This document shows positions 27,650 through 36,250 of a stretch of 64,000 nt of DNA, piece after piece. The DNA comes from Clostridiales bacterium oral taxon 876 str. F0540. Lineage in GTDB: Bacteria > Bacillota > Clostridia > Clostridiales > Clostridiaceae. Location: NCBI GenBank assembly GCA_000466585.1, contig KE993464.1, forward strand, positions 180,555 to 244,554, given 5' to 3'. Each line of letters opens with the position of its first letter. Within the stretch, counting starts at the first letter, position 1. The notes under the pieces were generated by a model. It was not told the DNA's origin. It saw only the letters and a program-made list of their open reading frames with translations, and did no database searches. The translations under genes were made by a program, and so were the position numbers.

Positions 27650-28957
27650 ATGTCAAAGCATGAGGATATCATAAAGCATATACTTTCTTTAGAGGTTGGC
27701 ACAAAAATTTCTGTAAGAAGTATTGCTAATGATTTGGGGGTTAGTGATGGCACAGCTTATAGAGCCATCAAGGATAGTGATGCAATGGGAATAGTAACAA
27801 CTATACCCAGAGTTGGTACAGTAAGAGTTGAAAAGGTTGAAAAAAAGAGCATAGAAGCATTGACTTACGGGGAAGTAGTTAATATTATTGACGGCACCTT
27901 GGTTGGTGGAAAAGATGGGGTTCATAAAACCTTAAATAAATTTATAATTGGTGCTATGACTATAGATGCAATACCTAAGTACCTAAGCCCTAACTGCCTT
28001 GTTATTGTAGGAAACAGAGAGGAAGTTCAAAGGCTTGCCCTAATGAACGAATGTGCAGTGCTTATAACTGGAGGCTTTGGCTGCAGCGAAGAAATTAAAA
28101 AGCTTGCTAATGAAAAAGCTCTCCCTATAATATCTTCTACCTATGATACTTTTACTATAGCAAGCATGATAAACAAGGCTATGTCTGAGAACCTGATTAA
28201 AAAAGACATAATCCTGGTTGAAGATATTATGATAACAAATCCGATTTATTTAAATGATACAGACATAGTAGCTCACTGGAGAGGACTAATGCAGGAAACC
28301 AGGCATGAAAGATATCCTGTTGTAGATAATGAACTCAGGGTGGTAGGCATAGTAACTTTAAAGGACATGCCGCTGGAAGCTGCTAATGATGATGATTTAA
28401 TAAGTAAATATATGACTAAGGATATAATAACAGTAACTCCTAAAACTACTGCAGCCTATACTGCTCATATTATGGGCTGGGAGGGAATTGAACTTTGTCC
28501 TGTAGTTGATGGAAGAAAACTAATCGGGGTAGTAAGCAGACATGATGTTATAAAAGCTCTTCAGTATATATCAAGACAGCCTCAGGTAGGAGAAACCTTG
28601 GAGGATCTAATACTTAAAAACTTTGAATTTGATGATGATGGAGACAAAATGCATTTTAGCGGAAAAATAATTCCTGAAATGCTTGATCCTGTAGGAACTG
28701 CTTCTTGGAGTGCATTAAATATGATGCTTTCAACTATGGGCATAATGACTCTCAGAGAAAGAAATAACATAAATATAACTGTAGACAGCATGAGCACTTA
28801 CTTTATGAAACCTGTACAGATAGACAGCCATATAGAGGTCTTTGCAGAAATTATAGACATGGGAAGAAACTTTTGCAAGGTTGAGGTAACAATGCTTGAT
28901 AATAAAAAAGAACTTATAGCTAAGTCGTTGATTTCAGCTAAGGTTATGAGAAAATAG
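27650..28957 (+). CDS. YtoI-like regulator: HTH, DRTGG, two CBS and hotdog domains
   Basis: 435 aa. N-terminal winged HTH (ISVRSIANDLGVSDGTAYRAIKD), a DRTGG domain (about 70-185), a CBS pair (about 195-310; ARYPVV-like RYPVVDNELRVVGIVTLKD and GIELCPVVDGRKLIGVVSRHD), and a C-terminal hotdog/thioesterase-like domain. The layout is that of Bacillus YtoI. CBS domains suggest binding of adenine nucleotides or dinucleotides. Regulatory targets are not known. It starts 7 nt after whiA, so probably belongs to the same transcript. Confidence 0.85.
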   Translation: MSKHEDIIKHILSLEVGTKISVRSIANDLGVSDGTAYRAIKDSDAMGIVTTIPRVGTVRVEKVEKKSIEALTYGEVVNIIDGTLVGGKDGVHKTLNKFIIGAMTIDAIPKYLSPNCLVIVGNREEVQRLALMNECAVLITGGFGCSEEIKKLANEKALPIISSTYDTFTIASMINKAMSENLIKKDIILVEDIMITNPIYLNDTDIVAHWRGLMQETRHERYPVVDNELRVVGIVTLKDMPLEAANDDDLISKYMTKDIITVTPKTTAAYTAHIMGWEGIELCPVVDGRKLIGVVSRHDVIKALQYISRQPQVGETLEDLILKNFEFDDDGDKMHFSGKIIPEMLDPVGTASWSALNMMLSTMGIMTLRERNNINITVDSMSTYFMKPVQIDSHIEVFAEIIDMGRNFCKVEVTMLDNKKELIAKSLISAKVMRK

Positions 28958-28972
28958 AAAGGAGAGATTGTC

Positions 28973-29263
28973 ATGTTTACACACATAGTGTTTTTTAAAC
29001 TTGCTGATCCTACACAGGTAAATGTAGAAAAAGCAAGAAATATACTTCTTAATATGGAAGGTCAAATACCACAGCTAAAATATCTTGAGGTGGGAGTAGA
29101 CTTATTACATACTGAACGATCTTATGATATAGTACTTATAACAAAGTTTGAATGCAAAAATGAAATGGATGCTTATCAAGTACATCCATTTCATGTAAAT
29201 GAAGTTTTAGCAAAGCTCAAACCAATGCTAAAAGGCTCAGCAGCAGTAGATTACGAAGGCTAG
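28973..29263 (+). CDS. Dabb-family (stress-responsive A/B barrel) protein
   Basis: 96-aa small ferredoxin-like barrel protein. The N-terminal strand FTHIVFFKL and the segment DAYQVHPFHVNEVLAKLKPML are diagnostic of Dabb proteins, with the conserved HPFH region. Function in bacteria is undefined; some members degrade or bind aromatic compounds. It sits 16 nt after the YtoI-like gene with AAAGGAGAG before the ATG, and a strong terminator follows. Confidence 0.85.
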   Translation: MFTHIVFFKLADPTQVNVEKARNILLNMEGQIPQLKYLEVGVDLLHTERSYDIVLITKFECKNEMDAYQVHPFHVNEVLAKLKPMLKGSAAVDYEG

Positions 29264-29296
29264 GTTACTAAAAATTATATTAAAAACATTAGACTT

Positions 29297-29330
29297 AAAG
29301 GATACTGATTAAATTCAGTATCCTTTTTTA
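29297..29330 (+). terminator. terminator closing the rapZ-to-Dabb operon
   Basis: 12-bp perfect stem (29297-29308/29315-29326), six-nt loop, and a continuing T-run. Confidence 0.88.
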
Positions 29331-29337
29331 TTTGTTT

Positions 29338-29367
29338 TTCAAATAGTTAAATATTTAACTATTTGAA
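29338..29367. promoter_or_regulatory. 30-bp perfect palindrome, probable operator
   Basis: TTCAAATAGTTAAAT (29338-29352) followed directly by its exact reverse complement (29353-29367), with no loop. Its right half overlaps the -35 hexamer of the promoter at 29363-29391. A zero-loop dyad of this length is more like a binding site for a dimeric repressor than a terminator. Confidence 0.6.
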
Positions 29368-29391
29368 TTTTCAATTAGTATTTATGATAAT
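29363..29391 (+). promoter_or_regulatory. promoter of the dehydratase-like operon
   Basis: TTGAAT (29363-29368), 17-nt spacer, GATAAT (29386-29391). It reads into the tandem structured repeats and the activase gene. Confidence 0.6.
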
Positions 29392-29414
29392 GTTTTCATA
29401 TAATTAAATTGGTA

Positions 29415-29550
29415 AAAGTCCTAAATGGACTTTTACGGGCAATCTGCGAGCGGAAGCGAGTACGGTAAGATTGCCCAGTGGCGAAGCCAAAGTCCTAAAT
29501 GGACTTTTACGGGCAGACTGCGAGCGGGAGCGAGCGAGTCTAGGCTGCCA
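29415..29550. repeat. two tandem copies of a structured repeat
   Basis: Each copy starts AAAGTCCTAAATGGACTTTT, with its own hairpin AAGTCC/GGACTT, and continues ACGGGCA...CTGCGAGCGG.AGCGAG. In copy one GGGCAATCT (29437-29445) pairs with AGATTGCCC (29468-29476); in copy two GGCAGACT pairs with AGTCT..GCTGCC. The stems differ in sequence but keep pairing. They lie in the untranslated leader of the activase gene. A related copy is at 2991-3058. Confidence 0.7.
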
Positions 29551-29587
29551 CATGTACAATGAAGCTATTATTTGAAAGGGTGAAGCC

Positions 29588-30355
29588 ATGTTTTATATAG
29601 GAATAGACATAGGTTCAACAGCATCGAAAACTGCAGTATTTGATTCGGACAAGCTTCTAAGCTATTTTACTTTACCCACTGGCTGGAGCAGTGTAGAAAC
29701 TGCTGAAAGCATAAAAAATAAATTAAAGGAACAAGGATATTTTGAAGATAGTATAGTAGTTGCTACCGGCTACGGCAGAGTATCCGTACCTTATGCTAAA
29801 AAGACTGTTACTGAAATAACCTGCCACGGAAAAGGAGCTCATTATCTTTTTAATGAAAACTGTACTGTTATAGATATTGGTGGTCAGGATACTAAAGTTA
29901 TTACTATAGAAAATGGAAATGTTACTAATTTTACTATGAATGATAAATGTGCAGCAGGTACAGGAAGATTTCTTGAACTTATGGCCGGCACACTTGGACT
30001 TTCAATCAACGAAATGAGCGAGCTTTCAAAGCAAGGAAAAGGTACAAGTATAAGTTCTATGTGTACTGTATTTGCAGAGTCTGAAGTTATAAGCTTAATT
30101 GGAAACGGCGAAAAGAGGGAGAACATAGCCTTTGGTGTAATAGAATCGATAACCTCAAAGGTTAAATCCTTATGTCAAAAACATAGCGGTGCTAATAATT
30201 TTGTGCTTACAGGTGGACTTTGTGAAAACACTGCTGTAATAGACAGCCTTTCTAAAAAATTAGGACAACAGATTAAAACAAATTCCTTGGGTAGATACGC
30301 GGGGGCCATTGGGGCAGCAAGAGTAGCAAAGGAAATGAAAAGCAAAATCAGCTAA
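29588..30355 (+). CDS. BadF/HgdC-family ATPase, activator of the adjacent [FeS] enzyme
   Basis: 255 aa. ASKHA fold: phosphate loop GIDIGSTASKTAVF, second site DIGGQDTKVI and adenosine motif VLTGGLCEN. Two cysteines in NDKCAAGTGRF and SSMCTVFAESE match those that bridge one [4Fe-4S] cluster between two subunits in HgdC. It should drive ATP-dependent low-potential electron transfer to the partner encoded next. Short length (255 aa) fits HgdC, YjiL and the reductase of double-cubane cluster protein. Ribosome site GAAAGGGTGA. Confidence 0.9.
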   Translation: MFYIGIDIGSTASKTAVFDSDKLLSYFTLPTGWSSVETAESIKNKLKEQGYFEDSIVVATGYGRVSVPYAKKTVTEITCHGKGAHYLFNENCTVIDIGGQDTKVITIENGNVTNFTMNDKCAAGTGRFLELMAGTLGLSINEMSELSKQGKGTSISSMCTVFAESEVISLIGNGEKRENIAFGVIESITSKVKSLCQKHSGANNFVLTGGLCENTAVIDSLSKKLGQQIKTNSLGRYAGAIGAARVAKEMKSKIS

Positions 30356-30408
30356 TTCGTAATAATTAATTATTAAATATTTATAATAAAAACTGGAGGT
30401 TCTTATTT

Positions 30409-31668
30409 ATGGGTGATTACAGAGAGTTATGGAAAAATTTAAACATGGATTTGGAGAAGCATGATCAATTATGTGCAGTTCTTCCTGATATGTATGGGTC
30501 AGTTTATTTGACTCAGGAAAACAGACCTGAAGGGATGAATTACTTTAATTTTGTAGTTTCAGAGGTTCATGGTCTAAGGCCTGCTGAACTTAATGAACAT
30601 AAGCAAAAGGGTGGAAAGGTTCTGGGAACCTTCTGTGTATTTGTACCGGATGAAGTTATATTTGCAGCTAATGCTATACCTGTTGGACTTTGTGCAGGTT
30701 CACAGTTTTGGGTTGAGGATGGAGAAAAACATCTTCCAAGAAACATGTGTCCTTTAATTAAAGCAGCAGTAGGAGCAAAAGTGAGCGGTACATGCCCGTA
30801 TTTCCAATCAGTCGATATGATTATTGGAGAAACTACCTGCGATGGTAAGAAAAAAGCCTGGGAAATACTTGATGAATATGTTCCTGTACATGTTATGGAT
30901 CTTCCTCAAATGAAGAGAACTAAAGACTATAATATGTGGATGGAAGAAATAAAGTTATTTATAGAAAAAGTAGAAGAGCTTACAGGAAATAAAGTTACTA
31001 TAGAAAATCTTAAAAAAGGTATTGAAATTGCAAATAAGAAGAGAAGAGCACTTAAGAGACTTTATGATTTTAGAAAGATGACTCCCTCTCCAATAAGCGG
31101 AAAGGATGCCCTTTTAATATCTCAAATTGCCTTTTATGATGATCCTGAAAGATTTGTTCAAAAGGTTAATGAGCTTTGTGATGAGCTTGAAGAAAGAGCT
31201 AAGAGCTTAAAGAGCGAAGGCAAAAAGAGAATAATGATAACAGGAACTCCAATGGCTCTGCCAAACTGGAAGCTGCATGATATAATAGAAAATCTTCCTG
31301 CAGAGGTTGTTGTTGAAGAAACTTGCACAGGAACAAGATACTTTGAAAATGAAGTTTCAATTGAGGGAGAGACTATAGAAGATTTAATTAAGAATCTTGC
31401 TGATAGATACTTAAATATTAACTGTGCATGCTTTACTCCTAATACCGGAAGAATTGATGATATAAAGAGATATGTGGAAGAATATAAGGTTGATGGTGTA
31501 ATATACTCAAACTTATCCTTCTGCCACACTTACTCCATAGAATATAGAAATGTAGAAAGGGCTCTTAAAGAGGCCGGAATTCCTGTAATGAATATTGAAA
31601 CAGACTACTCTACAGAAGATGCAGGCCAAATAAAAACAAGAGTGGAAGCCTTCCTTGAAATGATATAA
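30409..31668 (+). CDS. 2-hydroxyacyl-CoA dehydratase-family protein, double-cubane-like (YjiM type)
   Basis: 419 aa. A single HgdB/HgdC-type subunit rather than the alpha/beta pair of true dehydratases. Cysteines able to bind clusters lie in GTFCVF, RNMCPLIK, SGTCPYF, ETTCDGKK, EETCTGTRYF and NCACFTPN. This pairing of one large subunit with one activator matches YjiM/YjiL and the double-cubane [8Fe-9S] cluster protein of Carboxydothermus; the physiological substrate of that group is unsettled. No CoA-transferase or second subunit gene lies nearby, which argues against an amino-acid fermentation dehydratase. Confidence 0.82.
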   Translation: MGDYRELWKNLNMDLEKHDQLCAVLPDMYGSVYLTQENRPEGMNYFNFVVSEVHGLRPAELNEHKQKGGKVLGTFCVFVPDEVIFAANAIPVGLCAGSQFWVEDGEKHLPRNMCPLIKAAVGAKVSGTCPYFQSVDMIIGETTCDGKKKAWEILDEYVPVHVMDLPQMKRTKDYNMWMEEIKLFIEKVEELTGNKVTIENLKKGIEIANKKRRALKRLYDFRKMTPSPISGKDALLISQIAFYDDPERFVQKVNELCDELEERAKSLKSEGKKRIMITGTPMALPNWKLHDIIENLPAEVVVEETCTGTRYFENEVSIEGETIEDLIKNLADRYLNINCACFTPNTGRIDDIKRYVEEYKVDGVIYSNLSFCHTYSIEYRNVERALKEAGIPVMNIETDYSTEDAGQIKTRVEAFLEMI

Positions 31669-31669
31669 A

Positions 31670-31909
31670 ATGAAGCATTATATCTTATTTCATTCCTATA
31701 CAAGTGGGCTGGCGCTTGAGTCGCTCTTAAAAAAAGAGAAGATAAAGTATACTATTGTGCCAACGCCAAGAGAGCTTTCGGTATCCTGTGGTATATGCAT
31801 GGAGTATAAAAAGGAAGATGAAGAAGCTATAAAGAAGCTCGTTGATGGAAATTCAATAAGCATCATAGGGTTTAAAAGTTTGGAAAAGACATATAAGAGT
31901 TTTTATTAA
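31670..31909 (+). CDS. DUF3343 small protein
   Basis: 79 aa, beginning one base after the previous stop. Pattern HYILFHSYTSGLALESLLKKE, then IVPTPRELSVSCGICMEY with a conserved Cys-Gly-X-Cys pair, is that of DUF3343 proteins, often considered sulfur or selenium handling carriers of the TusA/YedF neighbourhood. Tight linkage to the dehydratase-like gene suggests a supporting role such as cluster assembly or sulfur delivery; this is inference. Confidence 0.8.
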   Translation: MKHYILFHSYTSGLALESLLKKEKIKYTIVPTPRELSVSCGICMEYKKEDEEAIKKLVDGNSISIIGFKSLEKTYKSFY

Positions 31910-31915
31910 GAAAAG

Positions 31916-31946
31916 GACATTGCATTTTAGTGCAATGTCTTTTTTT
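31916..31946 (+). terminator. terminator after DUF3343 gene
   Basis: Nine-bp perfect stem GACATTGCA/TGCAATGTC, TTTTAG loop, seven T. Confidence 0.9.
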
Positions 31947-32010
31947 ATGCAAAGTATATAACAATATTGATTATTCATTGAAATAGAGTCATTCTTCCAT
32001 TTAATATGAG

Positions 32011-32039
32011 TTGAAAAAAACACTGTAAAAATATAAAAT
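32011..32039 (+). promoter_or_regulatory. promoter of dnaE
   Basis: TTGAAA, 17-nt spacer, TAAAAT (32034-32039), about 33 nt before the dnaE start. Confidence 0.6.
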
Positions 32040-32071
32040 TATAGTAATCCTTAAAGAAAGGAAGTGAAATA

Positions 32072-33274
32072 TTGGATAACAGTTTTAATGGGGATTTTGT
32101 TCATCTGCATGTACATACAGAGTACAGCTTATTGGATGGCTCAGGAAAAATTCCTGATTTAATTGCCCGGGCAAAAGAGCTTGGAATGAAAAGCATAGCT
32201 ATAACTGATCATGGAGTAATGTATGGCTGTGTTGATTTTTATAAGGCTGCTAAGGAGCAGGGTATAAAGCCAATAATAGGCTGCGAAGTATATGTAGCGG
32301 CAAATTCCATGTATGATAAAACAAATAATAAGGACAATGAAACACATCACTTAGTTTTGCTGGTCAAGAACGAAATAGGCTATCAAAATTTGATGAAGAT
32401 TGTTTCACAGGCCTCAATTGATGGTTTCTATTATAAGCCAAGAACAGATCATGACTATCTTAGAGAGCATAGCGAAGGCATTATTGCTGCAAGCGCCTGT
32501 CTTGGCGGGGAAGTTCAGTCAAATATATTAAGCGGCAATATAAGTAAAGCAAAAGAAATTGCTCTTATGTATAAGGAAATATTTAAAGATGGATTTTATC
32601 TTGAACTTCAGTATCACGGAGTTGAAGAGCAGCAGAAGGTAAACGAAGAGCTTGTAAAAATGTCTAAGGAGCTTGATATTCCTTTGATTTGTACTAATGA
32701 TGTTCATTACATAAACAGAGAAGATTCAAGAGCCCATGATATTCTTTTATGTGTGCAAACAGGCAGGACAGTAGACGAGGAAAAAAGAATGAGGTATCCT
32801 TCTGATGAGTTTTACTTAAAGTCGCCTCAAGAAATGTACGAAAACTTTTCCTATATTCCGGAAGCTTTAAACAACACAGTAAAAATAGCTGAACAATGTA
32901 ATTTTGACTATAAGTTTCACGAATCCAAGCTTCCTAAGTTTCCTCTGCCTGAGGGGACAGACCCTTATGAATATCTTAGAGATACCTGCTATCAAGGATT
33001 AAAAGAAAGGTACAGCGAAATTAATAAAGAGCTCACTGACAGATTAGAGTATGAGCTTGGAGTAATCAAGAGCATGGGATATGTTGATTACTTCCTTATA
33101 GTTTGGGATTTTATAAGGTTTGCCAATGAGAATAAAATAGCAACCGGAGCCGGTCGTGGTAGTGCTGCGGGATCGCTTGTAGCTTACACACTGGGAATAA
33201 CGAAGATAGATCCGCTCAGGTATGGGTTGATTTTTGAAAGATTTTTAAATCCGGACAGGATTTCAATGCCAGAT
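32072..33274 (+). CDS. dnaE: DNA polymerase III alpha subunit DnaE, exon 1 of 4
   Basis: Codons 1-401. TTG start after AAAGGAAG. It holds the PHP domain (HLHVHTEYSLLDGSGKI) and the first part of the polymerase core, up to GAGRGSAAGSLVAY and RFLNPDRISMPD. The exon ends on T at 33274, exactly after the first catalytic aspartate (family motif PD(I/F)DxDF). The next in-frame codon in unspliced RNA is TAG. Joining 32072-33274, 33765-34584, 36310-36563 and 38041-39252 gives 3489 nt, 1162 residues with no stop and no missing residue, the normal DnaE length. In Firmicutes DnaE is the lagging-strand/initiating replicase beside PolC. Confidence 0.95.
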
Positions 33275-33764
33275 TAGTAATAAATTGCACTATTACAATT
33301 TATTATAGTCGTGCACAATAGAAATATTGTGCTTAAAGAGCCCTGAATTGCTGGAAAGTCCTGAGAGCCCTATAAACCACAGCGCAAGATTGAGAATTAA
33401 TACATATAACCATATATAAATATATATTGCTAAGAACTTATCTAGATAAGAAGTTAAGAAGTTATCTAGATAAGAAGATAAATATATAAATATGGAAATA
33501 TATAAATATATCTAGATGCGAAGGTGGCATGACCATAAAAATTATAGGGATTTGAGTGTAGTCAGACTCTACTGGATAACCACGCAGCCAAGCCTTGAAG
33601 AGAGGAAGGTTCAACGACTAGTGCAGCGGCACGTAGGGGGAAGCTAGTACCCCGAAGCGGGGCAGCCTAAACCGTAAAGGACGGTAGGTGAAGATATAGT
33701 CTATACCCACTGCAGATAAACCTATAAGCAGTGTTAAAGTATCTTGAAAAAGAGGGTAGTTTAG
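33275..33764 (+). ncRNA. group I intron 1 in dnaE (no ORF)
   Basis: 490 nt. The preceding exon base is T and the intron ends in G, as for group I introns. Core elements read in order: P GAATTGCTGGAAA (from 33345), Q near 33577-33595 (ATAACCACGCAGCC), R GGTTCAACGACTA (33608-33620), S AAGATATAGTCTA (33691-33703); GACTA (33616-33620) and TAGTC (33697-33701) form P7. A 10-bp hairpin (33278-33287/33296-33305) just after the splice site would place G33308 opposite the exon U. GCACAATA-GAAA-TATTGTGC (33313-33332) is a further hairpin. The AT-rich part 33400-33525 has repeated TTATCTAGATAAG motifs. No endonuclease frame is present. Confidence 0.88.
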
Positions 33765-34584
33765 ATTGATTCTGACTTTTGCTATGAAAGAAGACAGGAA
33801 GTAATTGATTATGTTGTAGAGAAATATGGTGTAAACAATGTATCGCAAATCATAACCTTTGGAACAATGGCAGCAAGAGCCTGTATTAGAGATGTGGGAA
33901 GAGCAATGAATTATTCCTATGCTGAGGTAGATAGAATTGCAAAAATGATACCTACCATGCTTGGAATAACAATAGATAAAGCACTCAATATAAATCCTGA
34001 GCTTAAAACTGCCTATGAGGATGATACAAGGGTAAAGGAACTTATTGACGTTGCAAGATCCTTGGAAGGACTTCCAAGGCATTCAGGTACTCATGCTGCC
34101 GGTGTTGTTATAGCATCACAGCCTCTAGTAAGCTATGTACCAATGCAAAAAAATGAAGGTAATATAGTAACACAGTTTACTATGGGAACACTTGAAGAGC
34201 TTGGACTACTAAAAATGGACTTTCTTGGCTTGAGAACCCTGACTGTAATGAGAGATGCAGTTGAAATGATTAAATCAGGTCTAGATATAGACATTGATTT
34301 AGATAAGATAAACTTTGAAGATAAAGATGTCTATAGGATGATAGGAGAGGGGAAAACCGTTGGAGTATTTCAGCTGGAATCTCCGGGGATGACCTCTTTT
34401 ATGAAGGAATTAAAGCCTGACAATCTTGAGGATATCATAGCAGGTATAAGTCTTTACAGACCAGGACCTATGGCTGAGATACCAAGATATATAGAAGGAA
34501 AAAGAAATCCTGAAAAAACTCATTATGAAACGCCTGCATTAGAGTCTATACTAAACGTAACTTATGGAGTAATGGTTTATCAAG
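33765..34584 (+). CDS. dnaE: DnaE, exon 2 of 4
   Basis: Resumes at IDSDFCYERRQEVIDYV, completing the PDIDSDF catalytic motif begun in exon 1, and carries the third palm aspartate region LLKMDFLGLRTLTVM and fingers sequences to TYGVMVYQ. The exon ends after the first base (G) of a glutamate codon. In unspliced RNA the frame would run on into intron 2 as GAKRC and stop. Confidence 0.95.
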
Positions 34585-34872
34585 GTGCGAAACGTTGCTA
34601 GATATAGTTTATAGTAGAAATACTATATTAAAACTAGCGAGATAAGATAAATTATCTTAACTTTCTATCTGATCTTTTAGGGGAAGCTCCTAAACTTGAT
34701 GTAGACTGAACACAAGACCTAAGACTCCGCCATGCAATATTTAATATCCTAAATATTGTATGAAGCGCGGTGAAGTCAGTGAAAATCAGACCTGAGAAGC
34801 GGTTAGAGAAGTAACTGGGGTGCCATAAATTTACTATGCATACTGAAAGAAACCTCTGTATAAAGACTCAAG

Positions 34873-34953
34873 AGCCATATAGTATCAAATTCAAGGTACT
34901 AGTTATCGAAAGATAATTCAGCAGCAGAATATATTTCTTGGTGACATATTCTG
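34873..34953 (+). ncRNA. exon-binding region (EBS2, EBS1) of the group II intron
   Basis: AGCCAT (34873-34878) is complementary, with one G-U pair, to exon bases 34572-34577. CTTGGT (34937-34942) is complementary, with one G-U pair, to exon bases 34579-34584. The second lies in a hairpin loop closed by eight perfect base pairs (34925-34932/34946-34953), the expected presentation of EBS1 in domain I. Confidence 0.65.
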
Positions 34954-35270
34954 TATTTAGCTATATGCTAATTGTCTTTAGTCATGTCAGTCTTAGACAA
35001 AAAGATTGCTGATGGGTTATAGGAGGATGCTAACGTAAAATGTAAGGCTAGGATAGAAGGAACGTTTGAACTTGAGAAGATAATGTTAATGGTGAATATA
35101 CCAGATGTATCTAGTAAGCAGGAAATGGTTTATGAATCTCAAGGGCAGCAGCCTATAGTAGTTATGAAATAGAGTAATTTCTATGGAGCGAAGAGGCATA
35201 GTTATTCAAAACAAATGTTCGCAATGGTGTATTTTCCCTTATATATAGTAAAAACTAGTATATAAGGGAA

Positions 35271-36212
35271 GTGGTTAACATAAGCAAAAAGTATTCTGAC
35301 GAAATAAAACAAGAGGCGTTATTATTTTATGATAATGGATATTCAGCTAATAAAGTAGCTCAATTATTAGGAATAAATGAAGCTACAATTAGGACATGGT
35401 TGAAAAGTAATGGAATTAATATTAGAGAAGGAGGCTTCTATAATATTAAATATGACAGTGAAACCATAAATACGATAATAAAATTATATAATAATGGATT
35501 ATACACCACTGAAATTGAAAAAATGTTCAAACTTAAAAGAGGTGTAGCATCGTATTTGTTAAGAAAAAATAATATAAAATTAAGACATAAAGGTCCTCAA
35601 TCAAAAATTAGTAACGAGTTTTATTTCGATAAAATTGATTGTGAAGAAAAAGCATATTTTCTTGGTTGGATAATGTCAGACGGAAATATTAGCATAACAA
35701 ATGGCCAATATAGTTTAAAACTTCATATTGCATTAAAAGATAGAGAATTAATTGATAGATTCCTTAAGCAAATAAACTCTACAAACAAAACGAAAATTAA
35801 AAATGGCTTAACTCAATCATATTATGTTAGTCTTACATCAGTTCACATGTGTAAGGCACTAATGAAATTTGGCGTTTTACCTAACAAAAGTGGAAAAGAG
35901 ATTTTCCCAGAACAGATACCAAGCAGCTTATATCCTCATTTCATTAGAGGAGTGTTCGATGGAGACGGCATTACATGTGTAGGCAGGAATCCAAGAAGTG
36001 GATTTGTAGGGAGTAAAAACATGTTGACTAAGATAATTGAAGTTTTAAATACACCTGAAAGACAAATAATACAAAATAAGAAAAATGAAAATATTTATTA
36101 TTTTCTTGGAGGTAAAGCTTTTTCAAGAAAACTTTATGAATTTGCATATAAAGATGCTACAGTTTGGCTGCAAAGAAAGAAAGAACGATTAGAACAAATT
36201 TGTTTTGAATGA
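35271..36212 (+). CDS. LAGLIDADG homing endonuclease in the group II intron
   Basis: 313 aa. Two LAGLIDADG helices are clear: AYFLGWIMSDGNIS (about residues 126-139) and FIRGVFDGDGITC (about 223-235), each with the catalytic acidic residue, so a single-chain enzyme is expected. Before them lie two helix-turn-helix-like repeats (DEIKQEALLFYDNGYSANKV...INEATIRTWLKSNGI and SETINTIIKLYNNGLYTTEI). GTG start with AAGGGA close upstream; spacing is short. It should cut intronless dnaE near the insertion site, promoting intron homing; RNA maturase activity is also possible. It is closely related to the intron 3 enzyme. Confidence 0.88.
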   Translation: MVNISKKYSDEIKQEALLFYDNGYSANKVAQLLGINEATIRTWLKSNGINIREGGFYNIKYDSETINTIIKLYNNGLYTTEIEKMFKLKRGVASYLLRKNNIKLRHKGPQSKISNEFYFDKIDCEEKAYFLGWIMSDGNISITNGQYSLKLHIALKDRELIDRFLKQINSTNKTKIKNGLTQSYYVSLTSVHMCKALMKFGVLPNKSGKEIFPEQIPSSLYPHFIRGVFDGDGITCVGRNPRSGFVGSKNMLTKIIEVLNTPERQIIQNKKNENIYYFLGGKAFSRKLYEFAYKDATVWLQRKKERLEQICFE

Positions 36213-36216
36213 TGGA

Positions 36217-36250
36217 ACGCCGTATGCGAGGAAACTCGCACGTACGGTGT
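36217..36250 (+). ncRNA. domain V of the group II intron
   Basis: 34 nt: lower helix ACGCCGTA/TACGGTGT (eight pairs with one G-U), two-nt CG bulge, upper helix TGCGAG/CTCGCA and GAAA tetraloop. Size, bulge and tetraloop position are those of bacterial group II domain V. The catalytic triad reads CGC rather than the commoner AGC. It starts four nt after the endonuclease stop. Confidence 0.9.

Noticed and set aside
33430..33520. Short repeats TTATCTAGATAAG in intron 1 as a CRISPR array
   Set aside because: Copies are few, irregularly spaced and within an intron; no spacer pattern or cas genes.
33618..34082. Minus-strand open frame over intron 1 and exon 2
   Set aside because: It is the complement of conserved dnaE coding sequence and ribozyme core, with no ribosome binding site.
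34695..34700. CTTGAT as EBS1 of the group II intron
   Set aside because: It pairs perfectly with the exon end, but it lies upstream of the EBS2 candidate and not in a clear hairpin loop; CTTGGT at 34937 sits in a loop with an eight-bp stem and in the expected order.
35271..35430. Helix-turn-helix N-terminus of the intron 2 protein read as an IS-family transposase
   Set aside because: The region resembles transposase HTH repeats, but no DDE motif follows; two LAGLIDADG helices do.
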